Below, piece after piece: positions 25,963 through 35,850 of a DNA stretch of 64,000 bases. The notes under the pieces are model-generated. The model did no database searches. It saw only the letters and a program-made list of their open reading frames with translations, and was not told where the DNA came from. Origin of the DNA: Pseudomonadales bacterium. GTDB lineage: Bacteria; Pseudomonadota; Gammaproteobacteria; Pseudomonadales; Azotimanducaceae. The stretch spans positions 45,537-109,536 of the forward strand of contig JASMJM010000014.1 in assembly GCA_030749725.1 (NCBI GenBank), read 5' to 3'. The stretch's first letter is position 1. The number at the start of each line of letters is the position of its first letter. Position numbers and translations under genes: made by a program.

Positions 25963-26232
25963 TCACACCCCGGTAGATGCAGTTCCTTGCCAACTATCGA
26001 TTCCTGCAAATGCTTCCACTGGCTCTCTCTTCAGCCGAGTCAGTTGTTTGGTCGGCTTTCCCAACGCGACCATAGAGGCGATGGCATAGCTCGGCGGCAA
26101 TTCAAGCAGCTCCTGCGCAGCCCGTTCAGCGTTAGCCAGAAACGTCGTCAGCACGCCGCCCAGACCCTCATTGCGCGCAGCAGCAAGATGTTCCAAACGA
26201 AGGGATAGATGGATGCGCCGGATATCTGTCCT
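25963..26232 (-). pseudogene. Frameshifted nitroreductase C-terminal remnant
   Basis: Two frames together read a nitroreductase C-terminus. GQISGASIYPFVWNIL (from 26232) is followed, one base out of frame near 26195, by LAAARNEGLGGVLTTFL and YAIASMVALGKPTKQLTRL. Intact FMN-dependent nitroreductases have about 190-220 residues; only the last 80 or so remain. The missing N-terminal half would lie where the serine hydrolase gene begins. The frameshift and deletion make it non-functional. Confidence 0.7.
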
Positions 26233-26343
26233 CTAGTCGTGTCTTTGGGTTGGACGCATTCTGCACCTCTTGCACGGAATTAGGGAAGTGTGTTTTATTG
26301 ATTGCGTCGTCCAAGCCAGTGTTTCAGTTTTGGGGAGAGTATT

Positions 26344-27555
26344 ATGCAGGTGTTGCCGAAAAGAGCGGGTTTCGCAGCGGATCGTCTGGAAAGAATCACG
26401 GAGCATCTGAACAGAAACTACATCGAAACAGAGAAAATAGTTGGCTGTCAGGTGGTGGTATCCCGGCATGGACAGCCGGCTTACTTTCAGTCCCTGGGCA
26501 AAATGGATCGGGAACGGGACAAACCGATGGCCGACGACGCCATCTTTCGCATCTACTCCATGTCCAAACCGATCACCTCGGTGGCCTTGATGATGCTGTA
26601 TGAACGTGGCTACTTTCAGTTGAATGATCCGGTGCACAGGGTGATCCCTGAGTGGCGCGACCAGCAGGTGTATGTCTCCGGCGAGGACAACAGTCTGGAA
26701 ACCAAAACTCCCGATCGGCCCATGACGTTCCGCAATGTGCTTAGCCACTCGGGAGGTCTGACCTATGGTAATTCCCCCCATCCGGTGGATGCGATCTACC
26801 GCCGGCAAAAGGTCACCCGAGAGGAGGGCGCGACGCTGCGCAGCTTCACTGAGAAGTTGGCCGGGGTACCGTTACGTTACGAACCCGGTCAGCGTTGGAT
26901 GTATTCCTATTCCACCGATGTCTGCGGTTATCTGGTGGAGGCGATATCCGGACAATCCTTCGACTAGTATCTGCAGGAGAATATCTTTGATCCTCTTGAT
27001 ATGAAGGACACCTCCTTCAGTGTGGCTGCCGGGAAGGTGGATCGGTTTACGGCCAACTATCAGCGTGAACCCGACAAAACTCTGACATTGATCGATGATC
27101 CTCACAAGAGTCGTTACCTTAATACGCCAACGTTTCTTTCAGGGGGTGGTGGGCTCACCGGCACCACAGTGGATTATCTCAACTTCTGCGAAATGCTGCG
27201 CCGTGGCGGCGAATTTAACGGCACCCGCCTACTGGGACCACGCACCATCGAACTGATGACAAAGAACCACTTAATAGATGGCAAGGATCTGACCCAGCTG
27301 GCCATCGGTGGTTTTTCGGAGACCGCCAATGAAGGTGTCGGCTTTGGCCTGGGTTTTGCCATGACCCTCGGGGAAGTGGCAACCGGTGGACTGGGCAGTG
27401 GTGATTATTACTGGGGTGGGGCCGCTTCCACCATCTTCTGGGTGGATCCTAAAGAGGATCTGGTGGTGATATTCATGACCCAGCTGATGCCGTCGAATAC
27501 ATTCAACTTTCGAGGTCAGCTGAAGAACATCATCTATTCGGCAATTGTGGAGTAA
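26344..27555 (+). pseudogene. Serine hydrolase (beta-lactamase family) interrupted by an amber codon
   Basis: From ATG 26344 (GGGAGAG upstream) the frame has a TAG at codon 208 (26965-26967) and then continues unbroken in the same frame to 27555, for 403 positions in all. The join reads SGQSFD-stop-YLQENIFDPLDMKDTSF, which is the normal contiguous family sequence, with Glu or Gln expected at the stop. The SxxK motif is present in IYSMSKPITS. The C-terminal half includes FLSGGGGLTGTT and the active-site HxG-like YWGGAASTIFWVDP. It is most simply a recent nonsense mutation. Suppression of the amber codon cannot be excluded. Confidence 0.8.
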
Positions 27556-27570
27556 ACGTTGGCAGGTCGA

Positions 27571-28314
27571 TCAGCTTAGATACTGCTTATACCAGTCGAA
27601 TATCCTTTTCCACCCGTCCCTGGCCGCTTCCTGACGGTAGGCAGGACTGCCCGTTGTGAAGAAGCCGTGGCCGGTGTCGTCATAACGGTGAAATTCATAC
27701 GTCTTGCCGAGGCGTTTGAGTTCCGCCTCCATCTTGTCCACGTCCTCCGGTGAGGGTCGCTGATCGTCATTGCCGAACAGGCCGAGTAATGGACAACTGA
27801 GATCAGCCGTGTAGTCAAAGGGTGCCACCGGCATGCGTTCGCTCAACTGATCCGCCGATGCCACAACACCGCCTCCATAGCAGTCAACGGCAGCGTCGAT
27901 GCCGCTGAGTTTACAGGCGGCAAGGTAAGTCTGGCGCCCGCCGGAACAATATCCGATCACGCCGACTTTGCCGCTGAAAGCAGGTAGAAAGCGCAGGTAG
28001 TCCATGGCGCCCTGCACATCGCCCATCGTCCGATCGTCCGGCATGCCGCCGGCTTCTCGTACACTGACGGCATTTTCACGGGGATCACCCTTGCCTTCCC
28101 GGTAATGAAGGTTGGGGCAGATCGCATTGTAGCCGTGGGCGGCGAAATTGCGGGCAATCTCCACTGAGCCGTTGTCCCATCCCGGCATATGGTGAATCAC
28201 CACGACGCCAGGGTAGGGTCCCTCTCCCAGAGGGCGTGATAGATAAGCGTCGATCAGATCGCCGTTGTGGCCCTGAATGTTGATCGTCTCGGCCAACATG
28301 CCTGTGTGAGCCAT
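27571..28314 (-). CDS. Dienelactone hydrolase family protein
   Basis: This 247-residue protein starts at ATG 28314, where GAGGAG lies 8 nt upstream; the longer frame to 28419 lacks support. The fold is alpha/beta hydrolase of the DLH type. It has GVVVIHHMPGWD (oxyanion HM/HG), GYNAICPNLHYREG, the Cys nucleophile in VGVIGYCSGGRQ, and DDTGHGFFTTG carrying the His. Dienelactone hydrolases open cyclic dienelactones from aromatic breakdown. Many relatives act on other esters. A similar enzyme with a Tat signal is at 41830-42693. Confidence 0.88.
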   Translation of the reverse strand: MAHTGMLAETINIQGHNGDLIDAYLSRPLGEGPYPGVVVIHHMPGWDNGSVEIARNFAAHGYNAICPNLHYREGKGDPRENAVSVREAGGMPDDRTMGDVQGAMDYLRFLPAFSGKVGVIGYCSGGRQTYLAACKLSGIDAAVDCYGGGVVASADQLSERMPVAPFDYTADLSCPLLGLFGNDDQRPSPEDVDKMEAELKRLGKTYEFHRYDDTGHGFFTTGSPAYRQEAARDGWKRIFDWYKQYLS

Positions 28315-28439
28315 ATGACTACTCCTCGAATATTGCCGGATGATTCTATCTTCTTTGAATGAGCGAGTCACGCGGGCCGGGGGCCAATCAGGCTGCTGGA
28401 ATATGACATAATAAAACACGTAGTAACGCAGGAGTGACC

Positions 28440-29138
28440 ATGCCGGGCCCGTTTATCCAGATCGACCAACTGCATCGTACCTATCGGGAAGGGGACCAAA
28501 GTCAGCCGGTGTTGCGGGGCGCATCCCTAACCATTCAGGTTGGTGAGATGGTTGCCCTCTTGGGCCGCAGTGGTTCCGGAAAGTCCACCCTGCTGAACGT
28601 CATCAGTGGCATCGACCGGGTGGATAGCGGCACGGTAATGGTGGATGGCGTCGATCTCACCAAGTTGTCGGAACGCGACAACACCCTTTTCAGACGTCGG
28701 CACATCGGCTTTATCTACCAGTTCTTCAATCTTGTTCCGACCTTGACCGCCGCCGAAAACATCGCCCTGGTGCTGGAGTTGAATCGCTGCTCCAGGGCGG
28801 AAATCGAGGAGAAGACCGATCATCTGCTACGGGCTATCGATCTCGCCGCCCAGGGAGATCGATTTCCGGACCAACTGGCGGGAGGTGAGCAGCAGCGGGT
28901 AGCGATCGCCCGTGCACTGGTGCATTCGCCCAAACTGGTGCTGGCGGATGAAGTGACGGGTAACTTGGATGCCGAGACAGGTCAACGGGTGCTGGCCCTG
29001 CTAAAGGACCTCACCGTCCGGAACCGGACTACCCTGGTGTTGGTTACTCACTCTCTGGCGGTGGCGCAAAGTGCAGATCGCATCGTTACTCTTGAAGACG
29101 GCCTGCTGGCTGAACGACAGGGCCACTTCGCGTGGTAG
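28440..29138 (+). CDS. ABC transporter ATP-binding protein (LolD/MacB-like)
   Basis: This is a 232-residue ATPase. The Walker A motif is GRSGSGKST (about residue 41). The signature motif reads [15 protein letters not shown] in place of LSGGQ. Walker B is [12 protein letters not shown], with Val where Pro is usual. The H-loop is [10 protein letters not shown]. It belongs to the class that works with FtsX-type permeases on lipoprotein or peptide substrates. ATG 28440 has an AGGAG 5 nt upstream. It is the first gene of an operon with the permease (7 bp gap) and the AttH-like lipoprotein. Confidence 0.92.
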   Translation: MPGPFIQIDQLHRTYREGDQSQPVLRGASLTIQVGEMVALLGRSGSGKSTLLNVISGIDRVDSGTVMVDGVDLTKLSERDNTLFRRRHIGFIYQFFNLVPTLTAAENIALVLELNRCSRAEIEEKTDHLLRAIDLAAQGDRFPDQLAGGEQQRVAIARALVHSPKLVLADEVTGNLDAETGQRVLALLKDLTVRNRTTLVLVTHSLAVAQSADRIVTLEDGLLAERQGHFAW

Positions 29139-29145
29139 AGAAGCC

Positions 29146-31662
29146 ATGCTAGCACATCCTTTTGAGGCGTCCCTACTGGGACGCAGCGCATGGCGATTCA
29201 CACGGCAGCATCGATGGCAGAGCAGCCTGACGTTTATCGGGGTGATGCTTGGCGTTTGTATGGTGGTGGCGGTGGACCTGGCCAACAGCAGTGCCCGTCG
29301 CGCCTTTGAACTATCGCTCGCCACAGTGACCGGACCCATTACGCACCAGATCATCGGCGGCCCCGGCGGCATCTCTGCGTCGGTATATACGGGATTGAGA
29401 ACGGAACTGGGATTGCGCGCCAGTGCGCCGCTCGTGACCGGTCAGGTGAGTATTGCCGGCCAGCCCTTCACTCTCATGGGAACTGATCCATTCAGCGAAT
29501 CGACTCTGGAGAGGTTTTCGCTGGGCCTGACGGGCAATGGCCTGTCGCAAGCTCTGTTGTCCGACGATGCGGTGATGCTTGCGGCGCGTGCTGCTTATAA
29601 GCTCAATCTGCGTGTGGATCAGCAGTTCGATATAAGGGCGGCAGGGCGTAATCTGCCCGTTACGCTCGCAGGGATATTTCCCAGCGACAATCCTGCAGCC
29701 ACTGAGAGCCTGCTGTTCGCAGATATTGCTGTTGCGGAGCGACTGCTAAACAGACTCGGCCGGCTGGATCGTATCGACTTGATTCTCGATTCTAACGATC
29801 GCATAAAGTTGCAGGAGTGGCTGCCCGCAGATCTCCAGTTGGTGGAAAGCGAAGCCCGAAACGAATCGCTGCAGCAGATGACGGATGCCTTTCACATCAA
29901 TCTGACTGCTATGAGCCTGCTGGCGCTGTTAGTAGCGGCCCTTCTGATTTACAACACGGTAACATTGTCGGTACTACAGCGGCGCAAAACCCTTGGAATC
30001 TATCGCTCGCTGGGGGTCACAGGTAGGGAGATCTTTGCGCTGATTCTGAGTGAGTCCATGCTGCTGTCTCTGTTAGCCAGCATTGCCGGCGTACTATTGG
30101 GGCTGTTGCTGGGACAGTTCCTGGTGCAACTGGTGACCCGCACCGTCAACGATCTATTTTTCACCCTACATGTGACCGCGTTTTTGATCGACCCCTTCTC
30201 TCTTGTCAAGGGGCTGTCACTCGGTCTCGGATTCACGATGCTGGCGGCAACCCCGGCAGCCTTCGAGGCAACACGCAGTCCACCCGTGAGCGTGCAGCAA
30301 CGCTCCGCTCTGGAGCAGCGTTGGCGTGGCCGCGTGCCGATGCTACTCGTGGCCGGGGTGGTGATGCTGCTGCTGGGTGCCCTGCTGGTGCGTAGTGAAC
30401 AAGGTTCTCTGCTGGAGGGATTCATCGCCCTGACCCTTATGGTGCTGGGGTTTTGTTTGATGGTGCCGGCACTCGTGATGCTGCTGACGCGCGCCTTACT
30501 AATACTGTTTGCACCGTTTCTGACCGGCACCGCTCGAATGTCGGTTCGTGGTATTTCTGCCGGTATCAGCCGTACCGGGATGGCGGTGGCGGCGTTGACC
30601 GTGGCGGTCTCCGTGACCATCGGCGTTGGGGTGATGATCAGTAGTTTTCGACACACGGTGGTTACCTGGCTGGAGCAATCCATCAACGGTGATGTCTACG
30701 TGTCCAGGGTAGAGCGTTTCGATGGCGGGCTGACGCCGGACCTGGTCGACCATCTGCAGCGATTACCGGGTGTGGCACTCACTACCACCAACCGCATCGT
30801 AAACGTCGAGACTGAATACGGGCCGATGCGCGTGCTGGCGATGACTCGTAGTCAGGGTGATAAGCGCATGCCTATTAAGGAGGGTGTAGCTGATGCGGCG
30901 GAGCTCTTCGAGCGAGGCAGGGGTGTGTTTGTTTCCGAACCCCTTGCCTATCACCAGCAACTCGAGTCCGGTGGCGAGATTTCCGTCTATACAGATAAAG
31001 GGGCGCACCGTTTTGCTATTCTCGGTGTGTTCTACGACTATACCTCCAGCCGTGGCGTGATCAGGTTGCACCGCGATTTGTATAGGCAGTGGTGGGATGA
31101 CGACAGCATCACCGGGTTGACCCTGTATCGCTCCACTGCCACCGGTCAAGAGGATTTGCTGGGGAGGGTACGTGACACGCTGCAATCGCAGGGATCTCAG
31201 TGGCGGGCCGCTTCCAACCGGGAAATTCGTCAGGTGATCCTGGATATTTTCGATCGCACCTTCCTCATCACCCATGTGCTGCGAATGCTGGCCGTGCTGG
31301 TCGCCTTCGTAGGCGTGCTGAGCGCCCTGATGGCACTGCAATTGGAGCGGCTGCGAGAATTTGCCATACTGCGCGCCACCGGCATGACACCGTGGCAGAT
31401 TGCCTGCATGGTTCTCGGCCAGACCGGACTGATGGGAATGTTTGCCGGATTGTTAGCGCTGCCCCTTGGATTGCTGATGGCGGAAATCTTGATCGAGGTC
31501 ATCAACCGCCGCGCCTTTGGGTGGAGCATGCAGCATCTGGTGCCGGCCGGTGTGCTGACGGAGGCACTGTTTGTGTCGCTGGCAGCGGCTTTGCTGGCAG
31601 GCGCTTACCCGGCATTCAAGGCATCGTCTTCTTTACCTGCACAAGCTCTGCGGGAGGAGTAA
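29146..31662 (+). CDS. FtsX-family ABC transporter permease
   Basis: The protein has 838 residues from ATG 29146, which lies 7 bp after the ATPase gene. An N-terminal helix (LTFIGVMLGVCMVVAVDLA) and an extracytoplasmic domain precede three helices (about residues 265-390). Further helix groups lie near 410-480 and at the C-terminus (LAVLVAFVGVLSALMAL), giving the duplicated FtsX layout of large MacB/LolC-like permeases. It likely extrudes or extracts a lipid-linked or hydrophobic substrate from the inner membrane with the upstream ATPase. The next gene starts 3 bp after its stop. Confidence 0.9.
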   Translation: MLAHPFEASLLGRSAWRFTRQHRWQSSLTFIGVMLGVCMVVAVDLANSSARRAFELSLATVTGPITHQIIGGPGGISASVYTGLRTELGLRASAPLVTGQVSIAGQPFTLMGTDPFSESTLERFSLGLTGNGLSQALLSDDAVMLAARAAYKLNLRVDQQFDIRAAGRNLPVTLAGIFPSDNPAATESLLFADIAVAERLLNRLGRLDRIDLILDSNDRIKLQEWLPADLQLVESEARNESLQQMTDAFHINLTAMSLLALLVAALLIYNTVTLSVLQRRKTLGIYRSLGVTGREIFALILSESMLLSLLASIAGVLLGLLLGQFLVQLVTRTVNDLFFTLHVTAFLIDPFSLVKGLSLGLGFTMLAATPAAFEATRSPPVSVQQRSALEQRWRGRVPMLLVAGVVMLLLGALLVRSEQGSLLEGFIALTLMVLGFCLMVPALVMLLTRALLILFAPFLTGTARMSVRGISAGISRTGMAVAALTVAVSVTIGVGVMISSFRHTVVTWLEQSINGDVYVSRVERFDGGLTPDLVDHLQRLPGVALTTTNRIVNVETEYGPMRVLAMTRSQGDKRMPIKEGVADAAELFERGRGVFVSEPLAYHQQLESGGEISVYTDKGAHRFAILGVFYDYTSSRGVIRLHRDLYRQWWDDDSITGLTLYRSTATGQEDLLGRVRDTLQSQGSQWRAASNREIRQVILDIFDRTFLITHVLRMLAVLVAFVGVLSALMALQLERLREFAILRATGMTPWQIACMVLGQTGLMGMFAGLLALPLGLLMAEILIEVINRRAFGWSMQHLVPAGVLTEALFVSLAAALLAGAYPAFKASSSLPAQALREE

Positions 31663-31665
31663 CCG

Positions 31666-32880
31666 ATGATGCGTGCAGCGCGCCTGCTGATGCCTATTCT
31701 CCTGCTCACTGCCTGTAGTGAAAGAGCTGCCGAACCGGTTGCCCTCAATCTAACGGATATTCTGGGGGGATCGGACGTCGAAGGTTTTGAGCGTGCCTAT
31801 CAGCCCCGTGAATTTCACTTTCCGAAGGATCATGCAGCTCATCCTGGCTTCCGCAACGAGTGGTGGTACTTCACCGGCAACGTTGCCGACCCGCAGGGCA
31901 GCCGCTATGGTTACCAGGTAACCTTTTTCCGCACTGCCATCAGCCCCATGGCCCGATCCGGCGAATCTAGTTGGGCGGTGCGGGACCTGTGGATGGCGCA
32001 TGCCGCGGTAACGGATATCAACGGCCGCAGGCACCATGCGTCGCAGCGATTCTCACGCGCCAATCCGGGGCTGGCAGGTGCCAGCATCAACCCCCTAAGA
32101 GTATGGTTAGATGACTGGCAGTTGACAGCCAACGCTCCTGATTTTCAAGACAGTGATTCTCAGAACAGCGATCCCGGAAGCACAAGTTCTCAAAAGGGGC
32201 CTCAGAACCAGTATCCTCAGAATACAGATTCCCCTATCAAGGAATTTCCCTGGCATCTGAATATTCGAGACGAGGACTTCTCACTCCAGCTGTCCTTGAT
32301 CGCCTTAAAGGCGCCGGTGCTGCATGGTGATCAGGGATTAAGCCAAAAGAGCACCACTAGAGGTAATGCTTCCTACTACTACTCCTATTCGCGCCTGGAT
32401 ACGGCAGGTCAGTTGTGCCTGCAAGGCAGTTGTACCGCAGTGGCGGGGTTGAGCTGGTTCGATCGCGAATGGAGTACCAGCTCATTGGACGCTGAGCAGA
32501 GCGGTTGGGACTGGTTCTCGCTGCAATTCGATAGTGGCGAAGAGCTGATGTATTACCAGCTACTGGATCTGGCGGGTCAGGCCGACAGCAACAGCAGCGG
32601 CAGTTGGATCGACCGGCAGGGGCGCAGGCGCGCCGTAGCGCGCTCGGAGATCGAACTCGAGGTCCTGTCGGAGTGGCAAAGCCAGGCCGGGCAGCTCTAC
32701 CCGGTGCGCTGGCGCATGGACTATCTGCCCGACGCCAAGAGCTGGGTTGTCCAGGCAGCCGTCCAGGATCAGCTGATGGATCTGGCGATACGCTATTGGG
32801 AGGGAGCGGTGGAGGTATACGACACGCAATCGATGCGGTTGGTCGGCCGGGGCTATCTGGAGATGACCCGCAGCATGTGA
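31666..32880 (+). CDS. AttH/CrtC-like lipocalin-domain lipoprotein
   Basis: This 404-residue protein begins with a lipoprotein signal (LLMPILLLTAC, lipobox at about residues 13-17), so the mature protein is a membrane-anchored periplasmic lipoprotein. It has the AttH signature HPGFRNEWWYFTGNVADPQG, and later RGNASYYYSYSR and WFDREWSTSSLD. A Gln/Ser/Asp/Asn-rich low-complexity insert is at about residues 160-185. The AttH family includes carotenoid 1,2-hydratase-like proteins, and AttE-F-G-H gene sets of this layout are known from Agrobacterium. It probably receives or alters the substrate of the ABC permease. It ends the three-gene operon. Confidence 0.88.
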   Translation: MMRAARLLMPILLLTACSERAAEPVALNLTDILGGSDVEGFERAYQPREFHFPKDHAAHPGFRNEWWYFTGNVADPQGSRYGYQVTFFRTAISPMARSGESSWAVRDLWMAHAAVTDINGRRHHASQRFSRANPGLAGASINPLRVWLDDWQLTANAPDFQDSDSQNSDPGSTSSQKGPQNQYPQNTDSPIKEFPWHLNIRDEDFSLQLSLIALKAPVLHGDQGLSQKSTTRGNASYYYSYSRLDTAGQLCLQGSCTAVAGLSWFDREWSTSSLDAEQSGWDWFSLQFDSGEELMYYQLLDLAGQADSNSSGSWIDRQGRRRAVARSEIELEVLSEWQSQAGQLYPVRWRMDYLPDAKSWVVQAAVQDQLMDLAIRYWEGAVEVYDTQSMRLVGRGYLEMTRSM

Positions 32881-33230
32881 CAACGCCGTTCCCCGCAATG
32901 GTCGTAGGTGACCTGTCCTTGCAGGGAGGCGGATAAAATCCGTCACTTCCTGACTCCCGAAGTCGCCCACCTCGGCAATCTGGTACACCCCATGGTTCAT
33001 AAACTGCTCAAACTAGCTTATCTAACTTATTGATTTTCAATTGAATAGCTACTTTGGTACGGATTGTGCAGCAAGGTATACAAAAGCCATCGTAGCGAGT
33101 CTGATTCAGCACTTGGCCAGCCTCTCCTTGCCTGCCAGCGGTGATCAGCGAGTTACGGTGTTACATAACGAAATGCCGCGGGTCCGTGAAGGTCCCATCG
33201 ACATGGCGATAACACAAAGGATATTAAGAA
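32881..33230. other. Intergenic region
   Basis: This 350-bp gap separates the lipoprotein gene and the GspE-type ATPase. Reading both strands shows no supported gene and no clear repeat. An AT-rich patch around 33010-33060 may hold the promoter of the ATPase gene. Confidence 0.4.
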
Positions 33231-35546
33231 ATGAGCGTTGCCGCTGACAGATTGAAACTGGTGGATCGGCCAAAAAGTACTCCGGCTCCTAACCAACGCA
33301 AGCAGATTACTGCAGAACTGAAGCGGATTTCTGCTCAGCTGCAGTCGGACAGGCGCCTGCAAAGCTCCCTCAGGAAGGTTGAACCTCAGTTGCTGGATGT
33401 TCTGAAGGTACATCGTTTTACTATCTATCAGAATGTCGACAACGGCAGGGAGATGATCACAGCCTACAAGACCGGCATTCGCAGCAGCGATGCTGACTCG
33501 CAAAGTCGGATAGCCATGGGACCGAGTTCCATCGTCGGTTTTGTGGCGCTCAGCCAGAGCCCGGTGCTGGTCTCGGATATAGAAGATGAAGATGAACTGG
33601 TCGCCATACATCCCCGCTTGAAACATCTTAAGGGTGCCGCTGAGCGTTCGAATCGGGATGTCCGGTCGATGATTGCTGTTCCCATCAAAGATCAGATTCT
33701 CCGTGGCGTGTTGCAGATCACAGCCTCTTCGAGTGAACCGGTACTGAACCGGCAGCATCTGAAGCAGGTAAAGTTGGTCGCCGCCATACTGTCGAAAAAG
33801 CTCAGCTCTCTGGTCAAGAGCACACAGGGCCCATATGAACAGCTGGTCAGTGACGGGAAAATCAGTGCGGAAGATCTGGCTGAAATCGAGCAGAACGCTC
33901 CGCTATACAACGGATCCATCACCAGGATCTTGATGGAAGATTTCAGTATCGAAGCGGACGATATTGGAAGGTCGCTGGAGTCGTATTACAACGTACCCTA
34001 CATGAAGTATGACCCGACTCATCTGCTGCCTCAGACGCTGTTTGAAAACATCAAAACCAGCTATCTGCGCAACAATCTCTGGCTGCCTGTTGACGGCGAC
34101 AAAAATGAAGCTGTGATTCTGATCAGTAATCCGGCAGACCATCAGAAGATCATGGCAATACAGGGGATTGTGAACGCCGAGAGCTATGTTTTCCGGGTTG
34201 GCATTGCGGAGCATATTCAGCAGTTTTTGCGTGAAGAGAACGACGACGAGATTGAAGGGGATTTCGATGACGTTTTCACAAGGCTGGACGAACAGGTCGT
34301 TGTCGAGGTGGAAGACGATCCGGATGCGTCACAGAACGATGAACAGAGCGCGGCAAGCAGCGCGATCATTCAACTGGTCAACAAGATTATCATCGAATCC
34401 AATCGCCTCGGTGCCTCGGATGTTCACATCGAGCCGGGCAAAGACCGATCAGCGGGTATCGTGCGGATTCGCGTCGATGGGGTCTGCAGAGAACTGCTTC
34501 GAGTACCCGCCGAGCATCTGGCTTCATTGATGGCACGCATCAAGATCATCTCTAAACTGGATATCGCCGAACGCAGGCTGCCGCAGGATGGTGCCTGTAA
34601 GCTTAAGATGAAAGGCAGACTGATAGAGCTTAGGGTGGCAACCGTACCGACCGTTTTCGGCGAGAGCGCCGTATTGAGAATTCTCGGGTCCGGCGAGGCG
34701 CTTCCGCTGGAGAATCTGAATCTCAGCAAACCGATCTATGACGGTGTGGTGAAGATTACCAGCCACCACCATGGGCTGTTTCTGGTGACAGGACCGACCG
34801 GATCCGGTAAGACCACGTCCCTGCATGCTGTGCTGAGACACATGAATCGTCCGGATCGCAAGATCTGCACGGCCGAAGATCCAGTTGAGATCACGCAACC
34901 GGGTCTGCAGCAACTGCAGGTGAAGCCGAAGATCGGTTTGACATTTGCGACTGCGTTGCGTGCCTTTCTGCGCGCCGACCCGGATGTCATTCTCATCGGT
35001 GAAATGAGGGATAACGAAACAGCAAATGTAGCTATCGAGGCCTCACTCACCGGCCACATGGTGCTATCGACCCTGCACACGAATTCAGCACCTGAAACCA
35101 TCACCCGCTTGTTGGATCTGGGTCTGGACCCGGTCAATTTCTCCGACTGCCTACTGGGTATCCTGGCACAGCGATTGATGCGGACGCTGTGTGAGAATTG
35201 CCGTGAGTCCTATCAGCCGGACGATAAAGAGCTGGCTCATCTGGTGGAGAGCTATGGTGGCGATCAGTTTCCGGAATTGAGCAAGCAACTGATGGAGGCA
35301 AAGTTCAATAAAGCGGTGGGCTGTGAAGAATGCAGCGATACGGGATATCGCGGCAGAGTCGGTGTTCACGAGCTGCTGGTGTGCACGCCAAAAATACAGA
35401 ATTTGATCTATGGGAGAGCCAGTCTTGAAGAGATCAAAGCCCAGGCAACGCAGGATGGGATGCGCACTCTGAAACAGGATGCCATCAGTAAAATACTAAT
35501 GGGCTTAAGTGACTACCATCAGTTGCTGGATGTAATCTCCGAATGA
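33231..35546 (+). CDS. GspE/PilB-type secretion ATPase with an N-terminal GAF-like domain
   Basis: This 771-residue protein has three parts. Residues of about 30-200 resemble a GAF sensor (FTIYQNVDNGREMIT, ...ERSNRDVRSMIAVPIKDQ). About 205-340 is an MshEN/T2SSE N-terminal domain (GKISAEDLAEIEQN, PLYNGSITRIL). The rest is a GspE ATPase: Asp box GASDVHIEPGKD, Walker A GPTGSGKTTS (about residue 521), Walker B DVILIGEMRD, then two CxxC pairs (CENC and CEEC) of the C-terminal zinc finger and GYRGRVGVHEL. It should power a type IV pilus or type II-like machine. No pilin, platform or secretin gene is nearby, so it is an orphan. The GAF domain suggests regulation by a small ligand. A small Arg-rich gene follows. 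Confidence 0.9.
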   Translation: MSVAADRLKLVDRPKSTPAPNQRKQITAELKRISAQLQSDRRLQSSLRKVEPQLLDVLKVHRFTIYQNVDNGREMITAYKTGIRSSDADSQSRIAMGPSSIVGFVALSQSPVLVSDIEDEDELVAIHPRLKHLKGAAERSNRDVRSMIAVPIKDQILRGVLQITASSSEPVLNRQHLKQVKLVAAILSKKLSSLVKSTQGPYEQLVSDGKISAEDLAEIEQNAPLYNGSITRILMEDFSIEADDIGRSLESYYNVPYMKYDPTHLLPQTLFENIKTSYLRNNLWLPVDGDKNEAVILISNPADHQKIMAIQGIVNAESYVFRVGIAEHIQQFLREENDDEIEGDFDDVFTRLDEQVVVEVEDDPDASQNDEQSAASSAIIQLVNKIIIESNRLGASDVHIEPGKDRSAGIVRIRVDGVCRELLRVPAEHLASLMARIKIISKLDIAERRLPQDGACKLKMKGRLIELRVATVPTVFGESAVLRILGSGEALPLENLNLSKPIYDGVVKITSHHHGLFLVTGPTGSGKTTSLHAVLRHMNRPDRKICTAEDPVEITQPGLQQLQVKPKIGLTFATALRAFLRADPDVILIGEMRDNETANVAIEASLTGHMVLSTLHTNSAPETITRLLDLGLDPVNFSDCLLGILAQRLMRTLCENCRESYQPDDKELAHLVESYGGDQFPELSKQLMEAKFNKAVGCEECSDTGYRGRVGVHELLVCTPKIQNLIYGRASLEEIKAQATQDGMRTLKQDAISKILMGLSDYHQLLDVISE

Positions 35547-35642
35547 GGTCTTAATCTCTCCGGAACCGTGGTTGTGGGACCGTTGCCGATCGTTGCATAC
35601 GGGTATTGTCAAGAGTAGTCTTAAGAAGGAGGCGAGAGTGCA

Positions 35643-35771
35643 GTGAGTCAAGACAAACGAACGAACTCCGATAGGAGAAGGTCAGATCGTCGCAGGGTTC
35701 AGCGTCTACCAACTGGCGAGTTCATCGAGCGACGGACGTTGGCGCGGAGAACGAGGGAACGCCGGTACTAG
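35643..35771 (+). CDS. Small Arg-rich protein (42 aa)
   Basis: A GTG at 35643 opens a 42-residue frame with AGGAGG 10 nt upstream. It sits 96 bp after the GspE-type gene and ends with TAG at 35769. The peptide has roughly 17 arginines, with blocks such as SDRRRSDRRR and RRTLARRTRERRY. Such a basic peptide could bind RNA or a membrane. No family is recognised. The strong Shine-Dalgarno sequence is the main support. Confidence 0.45.
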   Translation: MSQDKRTNSDRRRSDRRRVQRLPTGEFIERRTLARRTRERRY

Positions 35772-35850
35772 GTCGAAAGGAAGAAGTGTCTTGAGTATCG
35801 AATCTCTGTCCTGCACAGATACCCGGATACTTCCTCGCTGTTCACCGAGC

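Noticed and set aside
26965..26967. TAG as a pyrrolysine or programmed codon
   Set aside because: No Pyl context or PYLIS-like hairpin was seen; the site is expected to hold Glu or Gln, so a nonsense mutation is simpler.
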